Counted from the stretch's first letter, positions 28,309-36,336 are shown. The stretch is 64,000 bases of DNA from Clostridium magnum DSM 2767 (GCF_001623875.1 NZ_LWAE01000007.1:1-64000); one strand, 5' to 3'. Numbers and translations are program-made. The notes: a model not told the origin generated them from the letters alone.

Positions 28309-29584
28309 AATGAAAAAAGAAAGTATGTATAATTATGCATATAAAGCATTGCTATTTTTGGTTGGTTTTTTAAATGTAAGAGTAACTATTAATTATTTAG
28401 GTACGGAGACATATGGTTTATGGGCAACAATGATTTCAATTCTTGGTTGGATAAACTTGTCTGATTTTGGAATATCAAATGGTATGAGAAATAAACTTAC
28501 AGAATTAATTACTTTGGGAGAAAAAAAAGAAGCAAGTTCACTAGTATCAACTGGATATAATATTATTGCTATTATAGCTGTCACTATGTTTTTTATTTCG
28601 GTAGTAATTTTTAATATAATAAATATTTTTAGGGGAGTAGATGTAAGAATAATAATACCTTTTTACATAAGTATTTGTGGGTTTTGTATCAATTTTGTTC
28701 TAAATATATCAAGAAGTATTGCGTACAGCATACATAAAAGTTTCTTAGTTATGTTTACCCAAGTACTAACAAGTATATTGACTTTGTTTGGTACCATATT
28801 AATAAGTATATTTAGTACCAAAAATTTGACTCTTTTTTCTATAAATTCTTTTATAGCAATCTTTTTGTCTAATTTAGTTCTATCTACAATAATTTTTAGG
28901 AAGTATAAATTCCTTATACCTAGAATAGGAAAAGTTAACACTAAAAAATTTAAGGATATAATTAATAATGGAACTAAATTCTTTATAATTCAATTATGTA
29001 TGATAGTACTATTCTCTACAGATAATGTTATTATTTCTAATATTTTAGGAAACGAAGAAGTTGCAAGATATAACGTTATTTCTAAGGTGTATAATTCATT
29101 AAATGATTTACAGTCAATTATGTTGATAAGTTTTTGGGCAGCAGTATCAAAAGCTATAACATTGAACGATATAAAATGGATAAAATCAGAGAAAAATAAA
29201 CTTCTGATATTAGTTATACCATTTACTATTTGCATTATATTCATAAGCGTTTTTCTAAATCCAATTATAAAGATTTGGCTAGGAAATGAAAGTTTTATAT
29301 TTGATACAGGGACAATTATCGTATTTGCATTATATTCAGTTGTAGTAGCATTAAGTGGGATATATGCCAATATAGCAAATGGCATAGGCAAACTTAATAT
29401 TCAGGTTGTTTTATCTATAATTGGAGCAGTAAGTAATATTCCTTTATCGGTCATTTTTTCTAAATATATGAGTATGGGAATTGCAGGAGTAAAACTTGCA
29501 ACATTATTAGCAGTAGCATTAAATGTTATATTTATACCTATACAACTAAGAAAAGAATTTAAAAATTTGCAATTAGAAAAGTAA
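28298..29584 (+). CDS. Polysaccharide flippase (Wzx, MATE/MOP superfamily)
   Basis: 428 residues from ATG 28298, 8 nt after the SD AAGGA inside the end of the preceding gene; a longer frame from 28265 lacks an SD. There are about 12 hydrophobic helices. The N-terminal YNYAYKALLFLVGFLNVRV-type helix and the following TETYGLWATMISILGWI loop are typical of Wzx proteins. FSTDNVIISNILG in the middle (about residue 250) is the conserved loop of TM7. Wzx flips undecaprenyl-linked repeat units to the outer face. It is the only flippase of locus 1, and its coupling to the glycosyltransferase argues that both came in together. Confidence 0.85.
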   Translation: MISKMKKESMYNYAYKALLFLVGFLNVRVTINYLGTETYGLWATMISILGWINLSDFGISNGMRNKLTELITLGEKKEASSLVSTGYNIIAIIAVTMFFISVVIFNIINIFRGVDVRIIIPFYISICGFCINFVLNISRSIAYSIHKSFLVMFTQVLTSILTLFGTILISIFSTKNLTLFSINSFIAIFLSNLVLSTIIFRKYKFLIPRIGKVNTKKFKDIINNGTKFFIIQLCMIVLFSTDNVIISNILGNEEVARYNVISKVYNSLNDLQSIMLISFWAAVSKAITLNDIKWIKSEKNKLLILVIPFTICIIFISVFLNPIIKIWLGNESFIFDTGTIIVFALYSVVVALSGIYANIANGIGKLNIQVVLSIIGAVSNIPLSVIFSKYMSMGIAGVKLATLLAVALNVIFIPIQLRKEFKNLQLEK

Positions 29585-29766
29585 AGTTGATGTGCAAGCT
29601 AGGGGGCTAAGCATAACTCTGTAATGGCACTAAGAAAGGTTCTGAAAGTTAATGCAGATGGAGAATGATACAAAAATACTAATAAATTTTTATAGTCCCT
29701 ATAGCATTAACAACTGATTGTTGATTTATAATTAAAATATATGAAGATTAAATAGAGAGGAGCAAT

Positions 29767-30459
29767 ATGAAGAAACAAAAATTTTTAAATATTATTAGAA
29801 AAGTAGTTGTCTTTCTTGAAAATTTATTTCACATCGCATTAAACAAAAATAACAACATTAGTATTAATGGTTACAAAAATAGAGTGAAAATTAAAGGTGA
29901 GTCTAATATTATTACAGTAAATAAAAATTGTGTAAAAAGCTCTTTTATTATAAGTGGTAATAATAACATTATTAGAATAGAAGAGGGGGTCATAGTAAAT
30001 TGTAGGTTTACTATCAAAGCTGATAACTGCAGAATATTAATAAAAAAGAATAGAGGAATATCAAATTCAAATATTATATTATTAGACAATGAATGTGAAA
30101 TTAAAATAGAAAAGAATACTGGGATTGGTGGAGCAAGAATAGTTGTGGCTGGAAGTAAGAATTTTATAAACATAGGCGAATGGTGTATGTTATCTGATAA
30201 CATAGAAATATGGGCTAGTGACACACATCCTATATTTGATTTACAAACTAACCAAAGAATTAATAAGGATAAACCTATAATTGTTAGAGATCGTTGTTGG
30301 ATTGGGACAGGGGTAAGAATTTTAAAAGGTACAGTAATTAATTCAGATTCGGTGGTAGGTATGGGAACGATAGTAAATAGTAATATTAAGAATAACACTG
30401 TAGTTGTTGATAATCCAAATAGAATTATTCGAGAAAATATAAGATGGAGTATATATTAG
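29767..30459 (+). CDS. Hexapeptide-repeat acyltransferase
   Basis: 230 residues; SD GAGAGGAG precedes ATG 29767. A basic N-terminus is followed by short beta-helix coils rich in Asn/Ile (IRIEEGVIVNCRFTI, IKIEKNTGIGGARIV), then the acetyltransferase end: MLSDNIEIWASDTHPIFD with the probable catalytic histidine, IVRDRCWIGTGVRILKG, and VVGMGTIV. It resembles WcaF/NeuD-like O-acetyltransferases. It lies 183 nt downstream of wzx, the last gene of locus 1, before a long stretch of repeats. Very A-rich codon use agrees with the two genes before it. Confidence 0.8.
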   Translation: MKKQKFLNIIRKVVVFLENLFHIALNKNNNISINGYKNRVKIKGESNIITVNKNCVKSSFIISGNNNIIRIEEGVIVNCRFTIKADNCRILIKKNRGISNSNIILLDNECEIKIEKNTGIGGARIVVAGSKNFINIGEWCMLSDNIEIWASDTHPIFDLQTNQRINKDKPIIVRDRCWIGTGVRILKGTVINSDSVVGMGTIVNSNIKNNTVVVDNPNRIIRENIRWSIY

Positions 30460-30531
30460 AGAGTCATAAAAATTTTCGTTAATTTTAAATTATAATCAAG
30501 CTTGAACAAAGCTTGCTCCCTCAAAAGTACC

Positions 30532-30542
30532 AGGTACCACCT
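30532..30542 (-). other. T-box-like GGTGGTACC string, non-functional
   Basis: On the minus strand this reads AGGTGGTACCT, resembling the T-box antiterminator bulge GGTGGTACCGCG. A second such string lies at 37742-37754. No gene follows on that strand, so this is probably a relic or chance. Confidence 0.25.
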
Positions 30543-30666
30543 ACAATTTAGCAAGGAGATAACTTCCAGTTGCCTCCTAGCACCTCGGAGGAACCTACTT
30601 ATTTTGGAAACTACGTTAAACAAAAAGCTTAGCGTGTTTATTTTTTAGGTTTAAATTGATTAATAT

Positions 30667-30830
30667 AGCAAGTTCGGGCAAGTTTGCCCTCACAATAGGG
30701 TCAGTCCCTGCGGAAGGAAATGGAAGCGGAGAGCTAGGCGAAAATGGGACATTTGATGCGAATGGGTAGAGAGGGAAATTAGGTTTAAGGGAAGATAGTT
30801 TGAGGAAAAGAGAATAAAAAAACTTGGCGA
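30667..30830 (+). repeat. Multi-module intergenic repeat, copy 1
   Basis: Module a is AGCAAGTTCGGGCAAG..GCCCTCACAA..GGGTCAGTCC (30667-30706). Module c begins at GGGACATTTGATGCG, runs through GGGTAGAG and an AGAATAAAAAAA tract and ends in TTGGCGA (30745-30830). Related copies lie at 30831, 31733, 35774/36119 and 38645, all in the same orientation and outside genes. No coding function is supported. Confidence 0.8.
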
Positions 30831-31062
30831 AGCAAGCTCAGTCAGGCAAAGCCTTCCTTCGCAACGATCCCCGGGGGATGTGAACGTTCTGTGAACATTG
30901 ATAAGTGAAGCGATGCGAAAATGGGACATTTGATGCGGATGGGTAGAGGGGAAATTGGGTTTATTAAAAGATAATTTTAGAAAAAATAGAATAAAAAAAG
31001 TTGGCGAAAGCCGGGGGTGAACTACAGAAATTTGGAGGAGATAAATTTCTGTAGTTTTTAGC
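30831..31062 (+). repeat. Multi-module intergenic repeat, copy 2, with terminal hairpin
   Basis: Module b (AGCAAGCTCAGTCAGGC ... GCAACGATCCCCGGGG ... GTGAACATTGATAAG) is followed by module c (GGGACATTTGATGCGGATGG) and module d, a perfect 14-bp hairpin AACTACAGAAATTT / AAATTTCTGTAGTT with a T5 run (31020-31060). The same hairpin, almost unchanged, ends copy 5 at 38829. Copies 1 and 2 are in direct tandem. Confidence 0.82.
31020..31060 (+). terminator. Terminator-like hairpin of repeat module d
   Basis: A perfect 14-bp stem with a 9-nt GGAGGAGAT loop and TTTTTA after it. It can act as a Rho-independent terminator. It is part of the repeated unit, not tied to one gene. Confidence 0.75.
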
Positions 31063-31139
31063 TTAAATGAGCATTTAGCAAAATTATTAAAATTATTGAA
31101 GTATGCGTGAACTAATGCTAAAATAAAATTGAAAAGCTA

Positions 31140-31382
31140 TTGATAAACAATCTTATTAAAAGGAATGAATGGAGTTCTATTCCACCGCATTTTCATGCCG
31201 AATATGGAGAATATAATTGTTGTATTACCATTGATGATATAGAATTACTTACAGGTTCTATGCCTAATAAACAGCTTAAAATGCTATTTGGATGGGCTGC
31301 TTTACATCAAGAAGAGCTAAAAGAAGAGTGGTATCTTGCTCAATTACAGAAAGAGTTATTTGCAATAGAACCTTTGAAATAG
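31140..31382 (+). pseudogene. DUF4160 protein, N-terminally truncated
   Basis: The conserved core PPHFHAEYGEYNCCITIDD and the C-terminal LFGWAALHQEELKEEWYLA identify DUF4160 (PF13711). Normal members begin with about 20 residues holding an ...ISRFYGIxIxMY...-type strand. Here those are missing, replaced by sequence running into the preceding repeat, and the only start is a TTG (31140) without an SD. The 3' end is intact and lies 19 nt before a DUF2442 gene. DUF4160-DUF2442 pairs are common and suspected to be toxin-antitoxin pairs; the activity is not established. Probably a truncated, inactive member. Confidence 0.65.
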
Positions 31383-31401
31383 AATTTTGGAGGTGAGTGG
31401 T

Positions 31402-31722
31402 TTGGAAGCAAACATAATTCCTGATAAAGTTAAAGAATATTTTATCAAAGGACCTAGGAAAATTAAAAAGATAACTCCAAATGATGATTATACGCTAACG
31501 ATAGTATTTGATAATGAAGAAATAAGGTTATATGATATGTCTAGTAGCTTATTTGGAGTATTTGAAGTACTAAAAGATATAGATAAGTTTAAAGAAGTAT
31601 TTATAGATGAATCGGGAAACATTGCCTGGGATATAGATAAAAATGTTGATTCAGCTATTGTGTGGAATAATAGGATTGATATATGTAGAGATTCGGCATA
31701 TATGGATTCTATGCCTGTTTAA
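31402..31722 (+). CDS. DUF2442 family protein
   Basis: 106 residues from TTG 31402, 6 nt after the SD GGAGGTG; the in-frame TTG at 31387 precedes the SD. The core KKITPNDDYTLTIVFDNEEIRLYDMSS, then FEVLKDIDKFKEVFIDESGNIAWD and NVDSAIVWNNRIDICRDSAYMDS, is the full DUF2442 (PF10387) pattern with an intact end. The partner upstream is a truncated DUF4160. If the pair is a toxin-antitoxin system, this may be a solitary surviving partner. A repeat module starts 11 nt after the stop. Confidence 0.8.
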   Translation: MEANIIPDKVKEYFIKGPRKIKKITPNDDYTLTIVFDNEEIRLYDMSSSLFGVFEVLKDIDKFKEVFIDESGNIAWDIDKNVDSAIVWNNRIDICRDSAYMDSMPV

Positions 31723-31732
31723 TAAGCTGATT

Positions 31733-31915
31733 AGCAAGCTCGGTCAGACAAAGCCATCCCTCGCAACGATCCTCGGGGTATGTGAACGAATTGTGAACAA
31801 TGTTAAGCGAAGCAATGCGAAGATGGGACATCTGATGCGGATGGGTAGAGAAAAAGGTTAGGTTTAAGAGAAGAGAGTTTAGAAAAAAGAGAATAAAAAA
31901 AGTTTGGCGGTAGCT
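31733..31915 (+). repeat. Multi-module intergenic repeat, copy 3
   Basis: Module b (AGCAAGCTCGGTCAGAC ... CGCAACGATCCTCGGGG ... GTGAACAATGTTAAG) and module c (GGGACATCTGATGCGGATGG ... GAATAAAAAAAG). The terminal hairpin differs and is weak here (AGCT..AGCT near 31911-31942). Confidence 0.8.
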
Positions 31916-32055
31916 AGGGAGAAAGCTAAATAAGCTGTTTTATATTCCATGGTTGCTCTAAATATTAAGGTATGATAAACTAACTACATACAATTTAATA
32001 TGGTTGCGTGTGGGCAACTGGTATTGCTATCCCTTTTAGGAGGGAGGTGATACAT

Positions 32056-32151
32056 ATGTACGAAATGTTTATAGTGGTTTTTGCTGCTCTATCATTTTTG
32101 GTAGCTTTGATAAATTTAGTTATCGTACTAATAGATAAAATAAAAAAGTAG
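32056..32151 (+). CDS. Small membrane toxin, holin-like type I toxin family
   Basis: A 31-residue open frame, too short for most gene finders, with a very strong SD (AGGAGGGAGGTG) 7 nt before ATG 32056. The product MYEMFIVVFAALSFLVALI... has one hydrophobic helix (residues 5-26) and a charged tail (DKIKK). This is the layout of the putative holin-like toxins (PF16935; TxpA/BsrG class). The stop lies inside a strong hairpin whose arms are AAAAAAGTAGCC/GGCTACTTTTTT, as in those loci, where an antisense RNA from the other strand overlaps the 3' end. Such peptides depolarise or damage the membrane when the RNA antitoxin is lost. Family placement is by pattern; the antisense RNA is inferred. Confidence 0.7.
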   Translation: MYEMFIVVFAALSFLVALINLVIVLIDKIKK

Positions 32152-32186
32152 CCCACCGACGCAATTGGTAATGGCTACTTTTTTTA
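32142..32186 (+). terminator. Bidirectional terminator of the type I toxin locus
   Basis: AAAAAAGTAGCC (32142-32153) pairs with GGCTACTTTTTT (32173-32184). The A and T tracts on both flanks give a terminator on either strand, as expected where toxin mRNA and antisense RNA overlap at their 3' ends. Confidence 0.85.
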
Positions 32187-32230
32187 ACATTTAGCTTTGC
32201 CGGTTGCCTAAGCAACTAGAATTGTATACT

Positions 32231-32257
32231 ACAGGGTGCACCAACACCCTGTTTTTA
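32231..32257 (+). terminator. Short terminator-like hairpin
   Basis: ACAGGGTG pairs with CACCCTGT across CACCAA and is followed by TTTTTA. It may end a transcript reading through the toxin locus. It also lies where an antisense promoter would be expected on the other strand, and I cannot point to a convincing one. Confidence 0.6.
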
Positions 32258-32408
32258 TTATGTCAATTTCTTAATTAAATTATACAACATATATTGGAGA
32301 TAAACAACTCTAAGAATTAAAGAATTTGGTTCAAGTTAGAAGCAAGTAACATAAATCCAGATAATCTCGGTAGTTTTTACGTTAAAACTATCTTGGTAAA
32401 AGTAAATA

Positions 32409-32458
32409 AAACACAAAGAAAAACAGAAGCGGAAGTTTCTGTTTTTCTTTGTGTTTTT
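32409..32458. terminator. Perfect 20-bp palindrome before the RAYT gene
   Basis: The arms 32409-32428 and 32437-32456 pair perfectly (AAACACAAAG...ACAGAA / TTCTGT...CTTTGTGTTT) across the 8-nt loop GCGGAAGT, with T-rich flanks. It may be a terminator, but it lies 50 nt upstream of a REP-type transposase and could be its recognition hairpin. A second imperfect hairpin (GGTAGTTTT..AAAACTATC) sits at 32370-32393. Confidence 0.7.
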
Positions 32459-32508
32459 GATTAAACTTTAGTACCTATGTCAAAAATTATAGGAAAGGAG
32501 TTGGGAGA

Positions 32509-33087
32509 ATGACAAATAAGAAAAGACCATGGTGTCCAGGAGCTATTTTTCATATTACTGCTCGTGGAAATCATAGAAATGATATATTTAGAAATCAAGA
32601 GGATTTTCAGGTTTATTCTACTTTTTTAGAAGAGGCATTACAACACTTCGAGAATCAATTTCAGATATACTGTTATTGTTTAATGAATAATCATGTGCAC
32701 CTTCTTGTAAAGACTGAGAATTTGCATATATGCAACTTTATATCAAGAGTCCACAGTATTTATGCACGATATTTCAATAAGAAATATAAATATATAGGAC
32801 ATCTTTATCAAGATAGATATTATACAGAACTTATTGAAGATGATGCTCAGCTTCTGTCAACTAGTAGGTACATACATCTTAATCCAGTAAGGGCTAATAT
32901 GGTAAAAAAGCCAGCAGATTATCAATGGAGTAGTTATAGTATGGTCATAGGTTTAAATAGAGAAAAACTTATAAATTCGGAACCAATACTTTCATATTTT
33001 AAAGCTAATAAGAGTAGAGAATTCTATAAAAGTTTTGTTGAAAGTGCAATAAAAATTAAGCTAGATGAGGGTGAAGAGGTGATTTAA
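32509..33087 (+). CDS. REP-associated tyrosine transposase-like protein (RAYT, Y1/HUH superfamily)
   Basis: 192 residues; SD AAAGGAG precedes ATG 32509. The N-terminus PGAIFHITARGNHRNDIF and the HUH motif MNNHVHLLV (about residues 63-71) mark the Transposase_17 domain. GHLYQDRYYTEL and SRYIHLNPVRANMV are the RAYT-type signature and include the presumed catalytic tyrosine. Unlike IS200/IS605 elements there are no clear paired terminal hairpins with TnpB, and RAYTs are usually single-copy domesticated enzymes that spread REP hairpins. It overlaps comM by 1 nt (TAATG). It sits in the middle of the repeat-dense 30.5-41 kb stretch. All key motifs look intact. Confidence 0.85.
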   Translation: MTNKKRPWCPGAIFHITARGNHRNDIFRNQEDFQVYSTFLEEALQHFENQFQIYCYCLMNNHVHLLVKTENLHICNFISRVHSIYARYFNKKYKYIGHLYQDRYYTELIEDDAQLLSTSRYIHLNPVRANMVKKPADYQWSSYSMVIGLNREKLINSEPILSYFKANKSREFYKSFVESAIKIKLDEGEEVI

Positions 33088-34622
33088 TGGCATCAGTTAT
33101 AAATAGTTTTGCAATAGCAGGTATAGATGCTTATGTGGTGAATATAGAAACGGATACTATATATGGGCAGCCTTCAGTTTCAATAGTGGGACTTGGAGAT
33201 GCAGCAGTAAAAGAAGCAAGAGAAAGATTAGAAGCAGCGATAAATCATGAGAAATATGAGTTTCCCAAAATGAAAGTGGTAATAAATTTAGCACCCTGTG
33301 ATATGAAAAAGAGTGGCTCTCATTTTGATTTAGGTATGGCAATTGGCATATTGATTAAAACTAAGCAGGTTACTTCTGATAAAATCAATGAGTTTGGATT
33401 TATTGGTGAGTTATCTCTAAATGGACAAATAAGACCCTGCTTAGGGGTACTGCCAATGGCAATAGAAGCAAAGAAAAAAGGAATAAACAATTTAATAGTT
33501 CCAAAGGAAAACTACACAGAAGCTAAATTAGTGAGTGAATTAAATATTTTTGCTTTTGAAACGCTAAAAGAGGTTATAGAATTCTTTGAAAATGATATAT
33601 ATGATTTTAAATTGAGTTCATATGATAGAAACACATACAATAAATCGAATTTATTAGATTTTAGAGATGTACAAGGACAAGATAGTATAATAGATTTTGT
33701 TATCGCTGCAGCTGCAGGTGGCCATAATATGATTCTATCAGGTTCACCGGGATGTGGTAAGTCTATGATAGCGAAGAGGATTCCCACAATTTTGCCTTCT
33801 ATGATTGAAGAAGAGGCCTTAGAAGTAACAAAAATATATAGTGTAGCGGGGCTACTAAAGAGTAGAGGAAGTTTAGTGGAAGCAAGACCTTTTAGATCAC
33901 CTCACCACAATGCTTCCATGAATTCATTGATAGGTGGAGGAAACTATGCAAAACCAGGAGAAATATCTTTAGCTCACAATGGAGTTCTCTTCTTAGATGA
34001 AATTGCAGAGTTTAATAAAAGAACTTTAGAGGCTTTAAGGCAACCTATGGAGGACAATGTTGTAACTATATCAAGAGTAAAATATTCACACAGCTATCCA
34101 GCAAGTTTTATGTTAGTAGCAGCAATGAATCCTTGTCCATGCGGGTATTACGGTGAAGAAAGATGTCATTGTACTGATTATGAAGTCATGAAATATAGAA
34201 GTAAAATTTCCGGACCTATTCTCGATAGAATTGACATACAAAAATATGTTCAACCAGTAAATTTTATGGATTTATCTGAACATAAAGAAGGTAGAAGTTC
34301 AAAAGAATTAAAAGATATAGTTGATAAAGCTAGAAAAATACAAACTAATAGATATAAGAGTATAAACAGTTTTAATTGCAATGCTCAAATGACTCCTGCT
34401 CTTATTAAAGAATTTTGTGTATTAGATAATGAAAGTAGCAAGATATTAAGGTTAGCTTATGAAAGATTTAAATACAGTGCAAGAACCTATCACAAATTTT
34501 TAAGAGTTGCTAGAACCTTTGCTGATTTAGAAGAATCTCAAAGAATAAGAAAAGATCATGTAATAAAAGCTTTGTTATGCAGGGACTTAGAAAAAGAACA
34601 AGCAAATATGATTGTAGTTTAG
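33087..34622 (+). CDS. comM: Mg-chelatase-like AAA+ ATPase, ComM/YifB family
   Basis: 511 residues; ATG 33087 overlaps the transposase stop, with the SD GAGGTG upstream. The N-terminal domain (about 1-165) has the FAIAGIDAYVVNIE and IVGLGDAAVKEARERL motifs of the ChlI-like family. The AAA+ core has Walker A SGSPGCGKSMIAKRI and Walker B VLFLDEIAEF. A cysteine-rich NPCPCGYYGEERCHCT loop follows, then the C-terminal Mg_chelatase_C helices. ComM is a hexameric helicase that extends branch migration during integration of transformed DNA. It lies 13 nt before dprA, the usual clostridial order. It is normal length with no damage seen. Confidence 0.92.
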   Translation: MASVINSFAIAGIDAYVVNIETDTIYGQPSVSIVGLGDAAVKEARERLEAAINHEKYEFPKMKVVINLAPCDMKKSGSHFDLGMAIGILIKTKQVTSDKINEFGFIGELSLNGQIRPCLGVLPMAIEAKKKGINNLIVPKENYTEAKLVSELNIFAFETLKEVIEFFENDIYDFKLSSYDRNTYNKSNLLDFRDVQGQDSIIDFVIAAAAGGHNMILSGSPGCGKSMIAKRIPTILPSMIEEEALEVTKIYSVAGLLKSRGSLVEARPFRSPHHNASMNSLIGGGNYAKPGEISLAHNGVLFLDEIAEFNKRTLEALRQPMEDNVVTISRVKYSHSYPASFMLVAAMNPCPCGYYGEERCHCTDYEVMKYRSKISGPILDRIDIQKYVQPVNFMDLSEHKEGRSSKELKDIVDKARKIQTNRYKSINSFNCNAQMTPALIKEFCVLDNESSKILRLAYERFKYSARTYHKFLRVARTFADLEESQRIRKDHVIKALLCRDLEKEQANMIVV

Positions 34623-34635
34623 GAGAAGATAAATT

Positions 34636-35718
34636 ATGGATAATATAAATTATTTATATTATATTTGGTTAACTCAGATTAAAGGTGTAGGGCCTATTAT
34701 AGGTCAAAAGTTAATGGATAGATTTAAATCACCGAAAGCTATATATAATTTAACTTTTGAGAAACTTCTAGACATTGAAGGCGTAGGAGCAGGAGTAGCT
34801 AAAAAAATAATAGAATCAAGAGATTTAACTAGTGCTGAGGCTATTTTAAAAGAATGTAATGATAAAGGAATAAAAATTACAGTTATAGATGATGAAACTT
34901 TTCCTCAAATTGTTAAGCAATATACTGATACTCCTATAGTACTTTATTATAAGGGAACTTTGCATAAAAACTTAACTGGAGTTGCTATAGTTGGATCTAG
35001 AAGGTGTACAGACTATGGAAAAAAGGTTACAGTTGAAGCAGCTGAATTTTTAGCAAAAAACAATATCCCCGTTATAAGTGGAATGGCAAAAGGAATAGAT
35101 AGTTACGCACATACAGTTTGTTTAAAAGCTGGTGGTTTTACAGTAGCCGTTTTAGGATGTAGTGTCGACGTTTGCTATCCAAAGGAGCACAGCGAACTTA
35201 TGAAAAAAATTATAGAAAGCGGAGTTGTCATATCGGAATACCCACCTCATACACAACCTAAACCCGAATACTTTCCTAAAAGAAATAGAATTATAAGTAA
35301 TTTATCTAATAAGATTTTAATAGCTGAAGCAGGAGAAAAAAGTGGTGCATTAATAACTGCTAAATATGCAATAAAACAGAAAAAGGAACTATATGTAGTA
35401 CCGGGAGATATATATTCTAAAGCATTTAAAGGCTCTAATAAACTAATTAGTGATGGGGCAATAATATATTTATCTAAAAATCAGCTACTAGGTACTGGTC
35501 AGCAAGCTAATAATTTTATAGAGAGTAAGAATAATATAATAGATGATAATAACAGTGCTTTAGAAAAAAATATAATTAAAACACTTAGTCTTAAAGCTTT
35601 GACAGTAGATGAGTTAGTTTTAATACTAAAAATAAGTAGAAACAAGTTAATAAATATACTGTTTTCAATGGAGTTAAATAATAAGGTGAAAATAATTGGT
35701 GGTAAGTATGCTAGGTAG
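34636..35718 (+). CDS. dprA: DNA-processing protein DprA
   Basis: 360 residues; SD AGGAGAAG precedes ATG 34636. The N-terminal helix-hairpin-helix region (about 8-65) reads QIKGVGPIIGQKLMDRF and IEGVGAGVAKKI. The Rossmann-like core has VGSRRCTDYGKK, SGMAKGIDSYAH, AVLGCSVDVCYPKEH and SEYPPHTQPKPEYFPKRNRI. The C-terminal winged helix runs from about 300 to 360. DprA loads RecA on incoming single-stranded DNA. topA normally follows it in clostridia but is absent here; instead a repeat and a group II intron fragment start within 120 nt. A second copy of its 3' third lies at 40112-40519. Confidence 0.93.
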   Translation: MDNINYLYYIWLTQIKGVGPIIGQKLMDRFKSPKAIYNLTFEKLLDIEGVGAGVAKKIIESRDLTSAEAILKECNDKGIKITVIDDETFPQIVKQYTDTPIVLYYKGTLHKNLTGVAIVGSRRCTDYGKKVTVEAAEFLAKNNIPVISGMAKGIDSYAHTVCLKAGGFTVAVLGCSVDVCYPKEHSELMKKIIESGVVISEYPPHTQPKPEYFPKRNRIISNLSNKILIAEAGEKSGALITAKYAIKQKKELYVVPGDIYSKAFKGSNKLISDGAIIYLSKNQLLGTGQQANNFIESKNNIIDDNNSALEKNIIKTLSLKALTVDELVLILKISRNKLINILFSMELNNKVKIIGGKYAR

Positions 35719-35773
35719 TTTCCGAGAACCAAAGGGGGGCGATCCTTGGGGTAGGTAATGGAAGCAAAGCTAT

Positions 35774-35814
35774 AGCAAGTTCGGGCAAGCATGCCCTCAC
35801 AATGGGGTCAGTCC
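35774..35814 (+). repeat. Multi-module intergenic repeat, copy 4, left part (split by intron)
   Basis: Module a (AGCAAGTTCGGGCAAGC..GCCCTCACAA..GGGTCAGTCC) stops at the first base of the group II intron fragment. Modules b-d resume at 36119 beyond it. Confidence 0.75.
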
Positions 35815-36110
35815 GTGCGCCAAGCAAAGGGCGTAATATATAGTAGGTGGGAAGCCTACATGGCAAAGTTTAGCCAACAGCCATTAGCGAGTCTTGGGCT
35901 CTTTGGGGTGACCCAAGGAGTCAAGCGTAGACAGTTAACTAGTGGGTCATAAACCGAGAGAGGTTGAAGCTAGTAGCTCCGAAATCCCAGTGGGTAAAGT
36001 CGATATGTTGGTCTGTATAGAAGACAGCACTGATATAATCATTACTGGCAAGAGGATATCAGTTTACCCGGAGTCGTAGAGCATGACACGCTAGATATCG
36101 TTATATTACG
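35815..36110 (+). mobile_element. Group II intron 5' fragment (domain I only)
   Basis: The piece begins with GTGCGCC, the standard group II intron 5' end, and continues with domain I-type sequence: AAGCAAAGGGCG, TAGCCAACAGCCATTAGCGA, a GACCCAAGGAGTC stem, CATAAACCGAGAGAGGTT, and a late CACTGATATAATCATTACTGG..GAGGATATCAGT stretch. From memory this matches 5' ends of clostridial group II introns. There is no reverse-transcriptase/maturase reading frame and no domain V hairpin, so the element has lost its 3' half and cannot splice or move. The right limit is approximate. It interrupts repeat copy 4. Confidence 0.7.
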
Positions 36111-36118
36111 TCAACTTG

Positions 36119-36336
36119 AAGCAAGCTCAGCCAAGGCCTCGCAACGATCCCCGGGGATGTGAACGAACTGTGAACATCGAAAAGCGAAGCAATGCGAAGG
36201 TGGGACATCTGATGCGGGTGGGTAGAGAAGAAAGTTAGGCTTAGGAAAAGAGAGTTTCAGAAAAATAGAATAAAAAAATTGGCGAAAGCCATGGAGAAAA
36301 CAACCGAAATTTATGGAGGAATTCGGTTGTTTTTAC
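36119..36336 (+). repeat. Multi-module intergenic repeat, copy 4, right part
   Basis: Module b (AGCAAGCTCAGCCAAGGC, GCAACGATCCCCGGGGATG, GTGAACATCGAAAAG), module c (GGGACATCTGATGCGGGTGG, AGAATAAAAAAATTGGCGA) and a terminal hairpin AACAACCGAA/TTCGGTTGTT with T5 (36299-36335). The hairpin arms differ from copies 2 and 5, while position and T-run are kept. Confidence 0.8.

Noticed and set aside
29871..30398. Minus-strand frame of 175 codons opposite the acyltransferase gene
   Set aside because: The plus strand encodes a recognisable hexapeptide protein with a good SD; the reverse frame is a hydrophobic shadow.
30690..30929. Minus-strand open frame of about 79 codons through repeat copies 1-2
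   Set aside because: It lies wholly inside the modular repeat, has no SD, and similar frames arise in every copy. It is best seen as an artefact of repeated DNA.
32509..33087. Complete IS200/IS605 insertion sequence
   Set aside because: There is no TnpB gene, no matched pair of end hairpins that I can define, and the protein has RAYT-type motifs. It is called a RAYT-like gene, not a full insertion sequence.
35720..36120. tRNA or rRNA fragment, suggested by the GC-rich structured sequence after dprA
   Set aside because: No cloverleaf, TPsiC arm or rRNA signature is present; the sequence fits a group II intron domain I and flanking repeat instead.
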